NCBI GenBank assembly: GCA_014904845.1
Contig: MU119219.1
Span: forward strand, 186,001-250,000
Direction: 5' to 3'
From: Acephala macrosclerotiorum
Lineage: Eukaryota > Ascomycota > Leotiomycetes > Helotiales > Mollisiaceae
DNA: 64,000 bases
Both the position numbers and the translations under genes were made by a program. Positions 1-11,880 of the stretch are shown one piece after another; within the stretch, counting starts at the first letter, position 1, and each line of letters starts with the position of its first letter. Under the pieces are notes generated by a model. The model did not search any database. It saw nothing but the letters and a program-made list of their open reading frames with translations, and was not told the origin of the DNA.

Positions 1-343
1 ATTGCAATATGCAACGCTTATAACTAGTTACATATTAAACGCCACGATAGGAGGTCCGATGCGCTTCCTCGTCTTCACGCTCTACGCTTTTCTCAACACT
101 ATTCCATTTCCAAGTAAAAAAAAGCAGTCAAATTGTCCACAATGTATTCTTCGCTGCGTTTGCCAAATTTTATCTTTCCCTCCTTATTCTCTGTTTAGAG
201 TCCGTCAACAAACTCTCCGAGCTAGAATCATCAAACGACAAAATCAGCTTGGGACAACTCCAATACAAGACTTGATCTCGGTCCTAACTCACCAAGCTAA
301 GAACCAACCTCATCTTTTTCCGGAATTCTCAACATCTTCCCGC

Positions 344-758
344 TTATTTGCACGGCGTACCCTTGTTGTCATTAAAAGCTTGGTCAAAAGCCTGGATCTG
401 TGCCTGCATGTTCTTTGTCGCTGGGGAGATGCTTGTTTGACCCCAGGAAGCAGGCGAACTGGATTTGAAATCCTTGTTCGCGAAGAAGTCGTCAAGCCGC
501 TGGGTAGACAGCGCTTTAAGGTTGAGTTCTTCGTTTAAGGGTACTTCGTTCTCGTCCTTAGTACCATAGGATCTGCCAAATAGAAAAATATTAGCATGCA
601 ATGAGCCGTGCCTCGGACTTGTAATATATTCGCGAGGAACGAAAAGGGAATAAATGACAGATCGATGAAATAGACGGCGAAAGAGGTGCATAGCCATACC
701 CATACGCATATTCAGATCCATTTGTTGCCTGCGTGGAGAAAGCTTGGCTATTAGCCAT
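344..758 (-). CDS. Small hypothetical protein, two exons
   Basis: Two exons on the minus strand, 758-700 and 572-344, joined over a 127-bp intron (573-699) with a GTATGG donor, a GCTAAT branch-like site and a CAG acceptor. The join closes the frame (288 nt, 95 aa). The start is the ATG at 758 (MANSQ...), because upstream in-frame residues look non-coding. The product is hydrophilic, begins with a Tyr/Gly/Ala stretch and then an acidic-polar segment (DENEVPLNEELN). There is no signal peptide, membrane segment or domain I recognise. The clean splice is the main support. It could be a small stress or conidiation-type protein, but nothing in the sequence shows this. Confidence 0.5.
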
Positions 759-852
759 GATGAGATAGACTTGGGCAAAAGTGACAGAGTATAGACACGT
801 GATCAAAATACTGGACGTTCAGGTCTACAGAAAGTATGTAGGGAAAACATGA

Positions 853-864
853 GATATATATAAG
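853..864 (-). promoter_or_regulatory. TATA-like element upstream of the small minus-strand gene
   Basis: A GATATATATAAG stretch lies about 95-105 bp upstream of the ATG at 758, a plausible core-promoter distance for a minus-strand fungal gene. It is near-palindromic, so orientation is set only by context. Confidence 0.3.
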
Positions 865-1600
865 AAGGAGGACCAGGTTCAATACTCAAAAAATTCTTCT
901 TCGAACTGAAATTGGTCAGGTTTAGAATTACTCCCTGAACCAAAATCCTATGCTCGCCAGAATCCTATCTTTCACCAGATTCTGTTCTGGAGGCTAAGCG
1001 AGACTTGGTTGGCGAGGACAATGTTATAGTCGTGCCCAGACGATCCAAAATCTGACCAATAGGGAGTGGAGGGGGTGTTTGAGGGAAGGCGGGAAATTTT
1101 ACTTTAGAATCCTCCTATTCATAAAATGGGTCACCTGATCGGAACCCCTGACAGTTAGTTCGAGGTCGGATCAGATTCTGGACAATCCAACTAACTCAAT
1201 AGGCTGCCGCGTTGACCCGTGGTTTTCAAGCGACCAGATTTTGGAACCGACCACTCAGAAACTTCCACACCCTGGTCAGGTCGAATCCAAAATCTGGTCT
1301 CAGCTGCGTCAGGCTCGCACTTTCTCAATCTTTCTCAATTTCCCTTCCCTTCTCAATCTTGACTTCGATTACAATTTTCTCTGGTATCAATCCACTTTCT
1401 ATATGTCTTCTCACGCGCTTTGGGGTGCATAGCTCTGCCCAATCTGAGATCACGTGAGGTTCCCCCAATCGGCCTTGCACTCCCGCACCGCCGTTCGTAC
1501 GCAGCCTCGTACTCTTAGGGCACCGAATACTCCTTTCAGTACAAAAATCATCACGATTCATTTCTTCTCTATATTATTATACTACGTCCCCCCCATATAC
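865..1600. other. Intergenic region, no gene seen
   Basis: Divergent spacer between the small minus-strand gene and the Clr5-ankyrin gene. Short ORFs at 1212-1561 overlap in several frames and have no protein-like composition. It should hold the promoters of both neighbours. Confidence 0.5.
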
Positions 1601-4600
1601 ATGGACCAGGCGGCTGAGATGGTCTGGGGCCCGTTTAAGGCAACACTTCGGACGTTATACTTGGAGAAGGATTTAAGTATGACAGAGGTCATACACGAGA
1701 TGGCAACCAACCATCAATTCATCGCAACGTGAGTGTTCATGATTGTTCTCTAATCTTCGGCATGGAAGCTGAATCTCAGAAGGAAATCACAATATGAACT
1801 TCAGTTCAAAAAGTGGGGGTTTCGAAAGAATCGCACTGCAGACGAGTGGGATATAGTAGCTCGCAAACTAGCGGGAAGGAAACGAAAGCACAAGGAGAGT
1901 GAGGTATTCCTGAATGGTAACCTGATCAATCCAAAAAAACTGAGGAAGGAGACTCTGCGCCATCGGTCCATGTCAACAGCAATGGAAATTCTTCCACCAG
2001 GTATGCAACTCCACATCTGTCAGTTTTGGATTCTCACGACGACAACAGGCCCATCGCCGCCAACTCCTGAAGGCTTCATTATTCGCACTCCATCACCAAA
2101 ATTTCCAGCATCTATGTCAATGCTCAACGTTCACCCGTCAACTCCTGAAGGCTTCATTTTTCGCACTCCGTCGCCAATTTTTACCACGTCCATGTCCATG
2201 TCAACGCTCAACGCCTACCCAACAATGAACTTGAACTTCAACACGCCAATGAACATCAGCCCGGTAATAATGGATTGTCTTCCTTTCCATCAATTCGATT
2301 CTGCATTCGGCAACGCAGGTACGTGAGGTCTAGGATGGTAGATTCATAACAGAACATCTCTTTCTTCCTATATTACAGTATTTGCATGATTGATCTCAAG
2401 CTTAGAAGCAAAAGCACTGCTGACATTCGTTCTATAGGGAACCCCTTTTCATCCATCCCTGAGAACGACGGGTCTGATTTAGTGGTTCTCTCTCAGGGTG
2501 ATCATTCTATTATCCTCGAAGAGTTGAGAGGAAGTGACGGCAAGAAGGTATCGGGATCTTTCAGCGAGACTATCAAAGCTCTCTTGCCTGAGAATATCTT
2601 TCCAAGCAACCCAAAAGCCACCGATATGGCAATTTCGCAACGACACTCGTCTTCGGTCCTGCAATTTCTGAAACTATCCATGTACCTGGTCTCAAATAAC
2701 TTCTTCGGGTCAACTACAAATTTCGGTAAGAAAGTCTATCAATGGATAAAACAGCACTCGAACGCCGGTCTGATGGAATGCCTTTTGTCAATTGGTGGCC
2801 CCACAGTCGAAGCCCTCGCTGAGAACCTGTTTCGGCTTGCTATCGACGCCGAAGATGTTCGTACCGTCAATAAACTGATGGAGTTGGGTATCAATCCTAA
2901 CGAACAGGTATACCACGATCAGCGGGGTGTTTGCTGTACGCCACTCCATCACGCGTGTAAAATTCAAAGCTTGAAGCTAGTCAAGGCATTAGTAGATGGA
3001 GGAGCAAAGGTTGGCCTCTCGCTGGGAAACGAAGGTGCCGAATCGATACTAATGTCTGCCGTGGACGGCTTCGACGAAGATTACAAGCTCAAGCCGCACG
3101 TAGACCCTGAACTTGTGAGAGTTCTTCTGAATGCTGGCGCCGTTGTCAACCCTGGCTTAGGACAATCTCCTCTTGTGAATGCTTTGGAGTGGGGACATGT
3201 TGAAGTCGTCAACCTTCTTGTTTCTGCGGGCGCCGAAGTGAATATGATCGTAGGTAATGATGGGTATATTTACACTCCGCTCATTAAAGCTATGCACTGC
3301 GAACAGCTTATCCCTGATGCAGACGTAATCAGCATGGTTCGAATTCTGCTCAAGGCTGGAGCAGATCCACAAGCAGTAGCTATATTCGACGGGGAACCTG
3401 AAACACCATTGGAAGTCGCAATGCCTAAGAAACGCGTTGAATTGATACAATTGCTTCTGGAAAATGGAGCTCGTGTTACCGAACGGTCGCTCGTTCAAGC
3501 TGTACGTCATTGCAACATCGATGTCGTGGAGCTGCTGCTTAAATTCGGAGGCCAAGTCACAGAGTCAGTGGTCGAATGTGCTGTCGAGAGAAATTCTACG
3601 CTGCTTTTTTCCTTACTAGAGACTGCAGACGACAGAACTCAGAAAAGGTGCAAAACTGCTGCCTTAATTAAGAGTATCGAGTACGGGGACATGCATTTGA
3701 TTCATACGTTGGGTGCGTCTGGAGCCCAGCTCACCAAAAACTCAAAGCTCAAGCGCGCCATTCAACAAGTAATTGAAAAAGGGGATACGCATGTTCTTCA
3801 TTTCCTTCTAGACGAAAAATCGGGATATCGAATCCCGTCCCTTGAATCACTTGACACGGCCCTGTGGACTGCTATAACAAATGACCGGAATGATGTTGTG
3901 GAACTGCTTCTTATGGCAGGCGCAAATGTCAATGACACAGAAGCCAACGGACTAGAAAAGAGTCCACTTTTAGCAGCGATACTCAAGAAAGATTCAAAGC
4001 TAGCAAAGCAGCTCTTGATTGCTGGTGCCGCAGTGAACGGAACAGGGGTGGCTGCAATTTCCATCACAACGACTGTTTTACCTGCCGTAGTCGACTGGGG
4101 ATATCATCCACTGATTCAAGATATCATCAATGCAGGAGCCGAAGTCGACGCTCCAGGGAGATTGAATAGCAAAACCGCACTCTTCGTTGCTGTGGAGAAG
4201 AAAAACAAAGAGGCTGTTAAGCTACTGATCGATGCGGGGGCCAATGTTAACGCCTCTGGGGCTGCGGCATCTGGACAAACAGCACTTCTGGCTGCATCTC
4301 GGAATAATGACCTACCGATGGTCCGATATCTTCTTGAGCTTGGTGCCGATCCGGATGAATCGTCGCTTTCAATTGCGATCTCTGTCAGCAAAGAGTTGGT
4401 GGAAACACTTCTTGAAGCGCGGTTGTATCGGTATAAACGGTACTCAAGAGGCTACGGATGTGGCGCTCTGCAACATGCAATCAGATTGAAGGATGGTACA
4501 ATGATCAAACTCTTGCTTTCAAAATGGATAGACGCAAATGCGATTCTCAACAGAAAACTCGGAGATCAGGCAGCATTTCCTTATGATCCACCAACGACCT

Positions 4601-5304
4601 CTCGAGCGCCAAACCTCACATCAGGACTCTCTGCCCTGGGGTTTGCAATTAAATCAGACAAGAGTAAGGACTCATGGATTGTGAGATTACTGTTGCATAG
4701 TGGCGCCGATCCTAATAGCATCGTTAGTAATGGTCATCAAACAGCACTCCTAGTGGCTATAGATGAGAGTAACTTGGGGCTAGTCAAAATACTAATAGCA
4801 GCTGGAGCTGATGCAAACCCCAGCCTGGGATCTGGTGTTGAACGTACTCCTTTACAGCTTGCAGTCGAGAAAGGACAGATGGACATCGTCAACATACTCT
4901 TGGGCAATGGTGCCGACATCAACACACCACCGTTTGACAGATACGGCGCGACTGCACTTCAATTCGCTGCAATCGGTGGATACGTCGGAATAGCACAGCT
5001 TCTTATACAGCGAGGAGCAGACGTCAACGCCTTGTCAGCAAAGATAGGTGGTAGGACTGCACTTGAAGGCGCAGCGGAGCATGGCCGTATCGACATGCTG
5101 CAACTTCTTCTGAGCGCCGGCGCAAAGATTATGGAAACTGGTCTCGGGCAATATAACAGAGCACGGGAGTTAGCGTTAGGCAATGGTCATCGTGCAGCTT
5201 GCAAACTTCTTGAAAAGTATAGTGCAGAAATGTGGGAGAATTTGGTCGCGTGGGATGATCTGTGTATGGATTTTGGTTCTTTTGAAGAAGGCCTTCCGTT
5301 TTAG
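1601..5304 (+). CDS. Clr5-domain ankyrin-repeat protein
   Basis: Three-exon model: 1601-1728, 1780-2322 and 2379-5304, totalling 3597 nt and 1198 aa. Residues 1 to about 60 form a Clr5 domain: W near the start, LYLEKDLSMTEV, then the motif QYELQFKKWGFRKN, which is created by the first splice. The Clr5 name comes from a fission yeast silencing factor, but in filamentous fungi the domain is mostly fused to TPR or ankyrin tails and its role is unknown. The middle (about 75-220) is basic then Pro/Ser-rich, with a duplicated STPEGFI(I/F)RTPSP motif. From about residue 350 to the end runs a long ankyrin array (repeats such as LLLENGA, LLLMAGANVND, LLISAGADAN), implying a protein-binding scaffold. 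The last donor must be GTGAGG at 2323; using GTACGT at 2319 gives a stop after three codons. A further 48-bp intron (2001-2048) is possible and frame-neutral. Confidence 0.88.
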
Positions 5305-6067
5305 ACAGAAGGCCCTGTCATAGAGTTGCGGGGAGGTAAAATTCATTTTGAAGATCATGGAATTCTGTTAAGAGTAAGCAACACGAATAATGCACTACAA
5401 ATTGTAACACCCAATTTCCCCTGCTACACACATCTACACAGAAGAAACCTATCTCGTACTCACTCTTCGGCTATTTTACCTTTATTGAAATTGTCTAAGA
5501 AGCAAGTGTGACCCCGATTCAGAGTTCTAGAAATGCCACATCGGGTCGAGGAAACTTTCGAAAATTAACTCCAATCTAGTGCGAGTTCAGTGGAAATTAT
5601 ATTAACTTTACCACCTGGCGATCCAGTCGAAGTCTCCATATGCATTTACCCCTCATCTAAGATTCCCGGGGAATAGAAGTCCGTGATTCAATTTTGAATG
5701 ATATATTAACCCAGATGAATCTGAAGTGCAACCAGGTATGCTATAGGTACAGCGAGGTTAAAATAAATTTCTAAATAATAGCTTCTTGTGATACTGGCGC
5801 GCTTGTAAGAGTCAGAGGTCGAGGCATTTTGGCGGGGCTCGCTAACGAGGTAAGTTAGGGGCTCGCTTGCAAGGCACCAGGCATATAGGGGGGTTGGTTT
5901 CAGGGGATTATGTAGTGTGACCTCTTCTTGAAAGGTATAGATAGATTACCGTTCGATTTTATGGGGTATATGGCATGACTCATATGTGTTCGTAATATGA
6001 TAATTCCCATATGTGTATTTCCATTTCTATGTTCTCATCTTTCCTTATTTTCCCACCATTCGACTCC
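5305..6067. other. Intergenic spacer between convergent genes
   Basis: Lies between the 3' ends of the ankyrin gene (+) and the phytochrome pseudogene (-). AT-leaning, with no convincing ORF, repeat or RNA gene. Confidence 0.5.
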
Positions 6068-9000
6068 TCAAACCTCGCTTTTTACCTTAAACCACCCACC
6101 CTTCTCCCAATTCCCCGCCCCATAAAGTAGAATCTTCCTATTCTGCTCGTCCTCAATCGCAGCAAAAATGGCCTCTAATCTCTTGAAATCAATCGGCTTT
6201 AGAATCCATCCATCGAAACCGACTTCGACGTATTCGTGAACACGTTGTTCGGATAAAGATGCTGAGACTGCGACTATGGGCGTACGTCCGCATGACGTGA
6301 CACGAGGAGAGAGTTGGATTGCTGAGGAGGATTGTTTTTCGAATTCTCGGGTCATGCGTGTGGTTTCGATTCCGTCTACAAGAGGCACCTTTTCACGTAT
6401 TAGCAAAGTAATCTTTCACGATACAATCTCTAGAATTGCGGGATTTTTGCGAGAGGGAAACGGAAGCTGGAGTGCTTAGATTGTTTGGAGAGCAGGGTAC
6501 CACGGGGCTTTACTTGGATATCCATAAGAATAATATCAAACCCGTGGGGCTTGCTCTTGAGGCATCAAAGCATGCCTAACCGTCTACGGCTAGTTGCACA
6601 GTATACCCTCTTCTCTTCAATCGGGTCTCCAGCAGTCGGTTATTCAATGAATTATCTTCTGCTACTAGAACATTAAATTTAGGATGGCTTTCTTGGGTTG
6701 CCGAAATTGGAAACGGATATCGATTTGTGGTTGAACTTGGAGATGATGGGCTCGTCGCACTTGCATCAACTGGAGTCTGTGGAGAAGTTGGAGGTCCACT
6801 GTCTGGGGCTTTTGGCACAGTCTGAGGCGAGATCGTATCCGGAGGTAGAGTTAGCAGAGCTATATCCGACGATATTCGCCTCCTAGAAAAGTCACCATGC
6901 AGTGCCTTTCGAAAAGGGATCGCAATTGACACATGCGTTCCTTTCCCCTCTCTGAATGCTGCGACAACTTCTGAAAGCATAGACCTCAAATCAACGTTGC
7001 CCTCACGGATCTCAAAGTTAGACTTCTCCGCCTCAGTTAGTTGTAACAAATCGTTGACTACAAACACCGGAGATTTTGAAGCCTGCAATGACCTTTACAG
7101 CTGGTACCTCGCTCGTTCGTCGAGCTCTTCTTCCAAGGCTACTTCTAAGTAGTTGATGATGCTGCTCAGAGGCGTTCTGAGGTGTTCTAACTTCATACCC
7201 CGCGTTTCGGATGAGTAGACGTGTCATTCGGTTTCTTTGGACAATGACTTCCTTTTGTCGCCAGACCTCAATGAATCGTCTATAAAGTGTAGTCAAAACA
7301 GTGCAGAGTCAACTAGAACGGTCAGTCAACAAGGCAGATTGTAGATCAGAAGCATCAACCAACCTTCATCTTCGGTCCATACTCTACTCGTGCTAACGAC
7401 AGTCTCACTCCACCGCTTGAAACTACTTCGTGGCTCCAGATATTCGGTGCCAGTAGAGAATTATTCCTCATAGGGGTTACCTTGTCACTTGATTTCCTTC
7501 AGCTTTCCTCTTCGAAAGAACACAAGAAAGTCGGTGCCCGAGAGCGAAAGAGGCAACCATCATTCCAGAAATCAACAAAAAGCCAGGAGCGTAGTTGAGA
7601 TCAGTGAGGTCTTTCCCAACGGAACTAGGGTGGAAGATTGTAGACTGAGCTCGTTGTCGAATATACTGCAAAAGCACGATAACTTCATTGTATGCGAAGT
7701 GTCCCTATCGTCCTCGTCTCCACTTTAATCACAAGGAACCCAAAGTCTGCCCCGAACATGTTGAGGAGGTCGGCTGCCGAGCTAGCGATATAGGCCAATG
7801 GGGAGGACTTAGGAGGAGCATGTGCCAGAGGTCGTCGAGCATCTATTCGCGACGAAAATAGGGGTTTTGGAATATTGCTGCTCGCGATGTCGCTAAGCCC
7901 ACGATAAATTTCTCGTATAGGTAGCGATATGTGAATTCCCGACCCAGATCCATAATTGTGGTAACTAATCAATCGCCAAAGTTTGTTGTCGACTATGAGG
8001 GAGATGGACATGCTTGCTTGCACCCCCATGCTTGCCAGGTATTTGAGATGGATGGGGCTCATCGCTCTGAGATAGGAAAATTTGAGATTGAAAGGTAGTT
8101 TTGCGTCGTCATATGTTCGGCAAATGAGTCGAGCAGTGTCTTGCTCCCGGTCATAGAGAATTCGCATTTTATTGATCATGTAGAGTTCACGAGCCTGCTT
8201 TGGAATATCGGATGCTGGGAAGTGGATACCTTAATAAGGCCGCTGGAGGCGCGAGGATCGACCAGCTCGCTCACGACAAAACCTAGAATCGCACATTAGC
8301 AAGCCATTGACGAATGGAGGCGTCGGAACTCGATAAGGGTAGGTCAAGCCGCTGTGAGGGTGGGACATATGCCTTTTTTAATGGCACGATGAAATCGACG
8401 GGATCGTGTTGCATACTACTCTATCATCGAACCAGTACACCATCACTCTATGAAACACTGTAAGATCACGAACCAAGCCAACCATGTTATCTCCAAGGTG
8501 CGACAAACTCGTCGAGGAAGCTAGTTGGACCTGGATCTCGGAAAGAATCTGAAATAAATCCATTAAGGCCAATTTGCGTGAGCTTGCTTTGGCAATTCCA
8601 AGGCTGTGGATCGGTTTACTTCTACATTCTGTAGATAGAAGACGTTCAGAGTCGGTAGCTTCATTGTGAATGATCTGGACAGGGTTCTCCGGGAGACTGC
8701 TATCCGAGGGGTATCCTGCATTGAGCCTATTTTTTGGTCCACCTCGAATTCGCATATGATGAGGTTTGATTCAGTGTTGAGATGCATCGCGCAGAACAGG
8801 CGTATTGGTGCTTCGGTGCGGGATGCCAGCAAAATCGTGAAAACATCTGGAATGTTGCGTAATGTATCTGCATAGAGCGAGCGCGGACGAATGGTGAATT
8901 CCTCTTTATCTGGCGGGCTGAAAATATCGGTAAAACATCGTAGCTGGAATAAGGCCTCTGGATTGAACCCAGTGACGGTCTAAGAATTCTCACTGACAAC

Positions 9001-9180
9001 GCGAACGAGGAAAGATCTGTCCTCTTCTCGAACAGCTATCAATGCACTGAAGCGCTGGATAGCTCCCGGGATATGGATTGGCTCATCTTCGCATCGATAG
9101 ATTCTCTCGCCGTCGGCCGAAGATTTCGTAGCGCTATTGTCACCAGAAGGAACATAGGTGAACTTGTTAGTAATATATCA
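6068..9180 (-). pseudogene. Degenerate fungal phytochrome hybrid histidine kinase
   Basis: Reading 9180 down to 6068, fragments in shifting frames line up with a fungal phytochrome (Fph, group VIII histidine kinase). First is the PAS segment with the chromophore-pocket motif YRCEDEPIHIPGAIQ (about 9094-9050). A GAF part follows with SYLRAMSPIHLKYLA and a degraded LWRLISYHNYG (normally LWGLI.CHNYG; about 8080-7950). Then PHY-like sequence, a histidine-kinase dimerisation box near 7200, and a receiver domain with VLVAEDNSLNNRLLE (about 6660) and MDIQ/VPLVDGIETTR split by a normal intron. It cannot encode one protein. Lesions: an in-frame TAG near 8979; a frameshift near 8232; H-box His replaced by Tyr (7095-7097 region is a separate stop; the Tyr codon is at 7195-7197); a 10-bp tandem duplication (7169-7188) shifting frame; TAA at 7095-7097; TAG at 6576-6578; and a 1-nt frameshift near 6560. 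Intact members are red-light sensors signalling by phosphorelay. The N-terminal ~100 residues upstream of 9180 could not be placed. Confidence 0.88.
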
Positions 9181-10242
9181 ACAGTTAAAGAGGGTGAAAC
9201 TGAGTTTCAGGAAATCTCGTATGGGTTTCTAATGAGAATGGAAGCAGAGAGAGGGCTCAGACCGGAAGCTGAGAAATGTACGGTAAACTTGTGAATCGAA
9301 GTTTAAAGAGAAATCAGCGGAGTAACAAGTGAAGTACGGACCTATGTACTTCTTTGAAGGACGACAGAAGGCATTGTCTCCCATGCCTAGCTTACTCTCC
9401 CTACTCCTGAGGTATCTCACGATGTCGACACTTTATCTAAAGTGCTTCAACAATGCTAGATACATTGGTGAGGTACATGATGACTCCATAGACTTCAAAA
9501 CATCCGACTTGAAGATATTGTAGACGACCACTGCGCCTCGGACTTAATTTTCACGTAGTACCAACTCGCTTCTTGGCTAGCTGTTAAGGGGCGTGGCTCA
9601 GAGGATGGAAACTTAATCAGAACATTCCTTGACTGTGGACTGATTCATAGAAATAGAGACTAATATCGTGTACAACAATGACCACGAGTTAAAGGCAGTA
9701 TCGTATAGCTCTGAGGTGGTTGTCCCTGCACCCGTCCTCGCATGCAGTACCAGCTCTCAGCCGAGGAACCACACCCTGAGGCTCGACAGCGTTGACACAC
9801 GTGGAGCATAAAACAAAAACCCAGACGATCTCGTATTGATCAAAGGTACAGCATCTCAGGAAAAATTTCTCGAGTTGAAGAATCACCAAATATGGTCAAT
9901 GAAGAAGAAACCAAGATTGGCAAGATCGGCAAGACTAGGTCTGCGCCTCCAATGAGATGGGGGCTCGTCTGACACTACGCTTACTCTTCAGGGGTTAGCT
10001 CCAGGGTCAAGAGCCTAATGATTGGTGGACCTTACTGATAAGCTTATGCCTCAACTCGCAATGTTCAGCTCCTGTACGTCAAGGGCGACCTAATTACTTG
10101 AACAGACAAGCATTATTACATACGGCACAGCTCGTAAAGATGACCAACGCATCGAGAAACGAGATTCATCTCTCGGTCGCCGCGATGACTGAACTCCTAG
10201 AGGTTCATCAACTTCACAGGAACATCAATTGACGGGAGCAAG
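9181..10242. other. Intergenic region, no intact gene
   Basis: May contain the decayed N-terminus and promoter of the phytochrome pseudogene in its left part and the promoter of the Ecm33-like gene in its right part. ORFs of 60-75 codons here overlap in several frames and resemble nothing I recognise. Confidence 0.45.
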
Positions 10243-11880
10243 ATGTGGTCGGCAGGATTCCATTCAGTCGTGTTGGCTGCTCTGGTGCTGGGGGTTCGTG
10301 GGGGTATTCTTGCTCGCCCATTCTCTGCAGGATCTGAACTGACCGCGGTGTCTAGAGACTACCTGCCCAGGAGATACAAATAATGCCTTCAATATCACCT
10401 CACAGGCGGGCGCAGATGCACTGTCAAGCAACGGCTGCACAACCCTTGGCGGAAATGTATTCATCTCGGGCGATAATATCACAACCCTCACGTTGAGCGA
10501 CATCGAAACGATAAATGGAGACCTCACTATATCCAATGCTCCCAACCTGGTCAGCCTGTCTGCAAAGAGCATTTCGAAAATTGACGGACATTTCAACCTC
10601 ATCAACTTGCCAAAGTTTCAGTCCTTTGATCTGTCAGCACTGCAAACAGCAGGAGGAATCGATTGGGAAATACTGCCAGCCTGTGGAGAATTGGCAATCA
10701 ATCTCGGTGGCAAGGTCGGAAATGTTATCGTTGCGAATACCACCATTGGGGACAATCTTATACTGGGAATCATGGAGGCAGATGCAGTTAATATCACGGA
10801 CAATCCCCACTTGGACTATATCACAATGAAGAGCCTTACGACGGTGTCGAATGCGATTGAGATCTGGGGTAATGGTGCGGTCGAGCCACCGAATTCTCCG
10901 AATGTCAACCTGCAAGCTTTGAATGCAGCTGGGAATATCACAATCAGAGATGTGGAATCGTTGAACATACCAGCTCTGGAACGAGTGACAGTGGGAGACA
11001 TGGTCATCGCGGACAACACGTTCACCACATTTAGTGCGCCGAAGCTTCAGACGATTGTAGGATCGCTAGAAATCACCAACAATACCTACGTATACATGGT
11101 TGACCTGTCATCCTTGGCCAGCATTGGGTTCGGAAACGAGGATGCGGACAGGAAGGTTCAATTTACCGTTGCTGATAATGGGGCTCTGAAGCAAATGCAT
11201 AATCTGGGAGATCTCAGCAACGTCTATGGAGACATCTCGATCAGTGGGCCATTGAACAGGTGAGGCAGATCTGCAGAGCAGTTGGAAAGAGTGATCGTTG
11301 CTGACATCCGCTCAGTGTAAATATGCCTGACATGAAGGCATTCAAAGGCAACGTTACCATAAATAGTACCGACACCTCCTTCGACTGCTCAGATTTCGAC
11401 GACATCCAATCAAATACCAAGCCTCCCCAATCAACTTCCTATACCTACACATGTCGAGCTTCAGCTGCCGGTGACACAGTTGATCATGCCAAACACTCAA
11501 GCACACACACAGTATATCTGACAGGATGGAAAGCGGGCGTAGTGATTGGAGTCCTAGCATTGGCAGCAATAATTCTCTGCGCGGTTGCCGTCTTCTGCTG
11601 GAGACGCCGAACCAACATCAGAAGGAGAGCAGCCGCCACAGCTCGTAGCAGTATCGATGCGTTACCTCCTGATAACAGAGGTCCTCCACCACCGTATGGA
11701 TTCTCGATGGCGCCGACGGGTTACAAGGAGATCCCTCTTGATCAAGAACATGAGCTAGATATGGTTACTTGGAGTGCAGATCATATTGGGAATCCGGCTT
11801 GGCCGAGCGGACAGCATCACTCAACTGAAGATATTCCGCTGAACGAGCTTCATCCTGCTCAAGAACGCCACTTTGCTTAG
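10243..11880 (+). CDS. Ecm33-like membrane-anchored cell-surface glycoprotein
   Basis: Exons 10243-10303, 10371-11259 and 11316-11880 give 504 aa in a closed frame. The first intron (67 bp) has a GTATTC donor and a CTGAC branch site; without it the ORF stops within 45 codons. Residues 1-20 are a signal peptide. The body is a series of short leucine/isoleucine-rich strands (GDLTISNAPNLVSLSA, LQTIVGSLEITNN) with many N-glycosylation sites, typical of the Ecm33/receptor-L-domain fold of fungal cell-wall proteins. Instead of a GPI signal, a transmembrane helix (VVIGVLALAAIILCAVAVF, around residue 390) is followed by a CWRRR stop-transfer sequence and a proline-rich cytosolic tail (RGPPPPYGF). That layout suggests a plasma-membrane surface protein or sensor rather than a wall-linked GPI protein. 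The exact ligand or role is not visible. Confidence 0.78.

Noticed and set aside
2319..2378. GTACGT donor in the Clr5-ankyrin gene
   Set aside because: Gives a stop three codons after the junction; GTGAGG at 2323 restores the frame.
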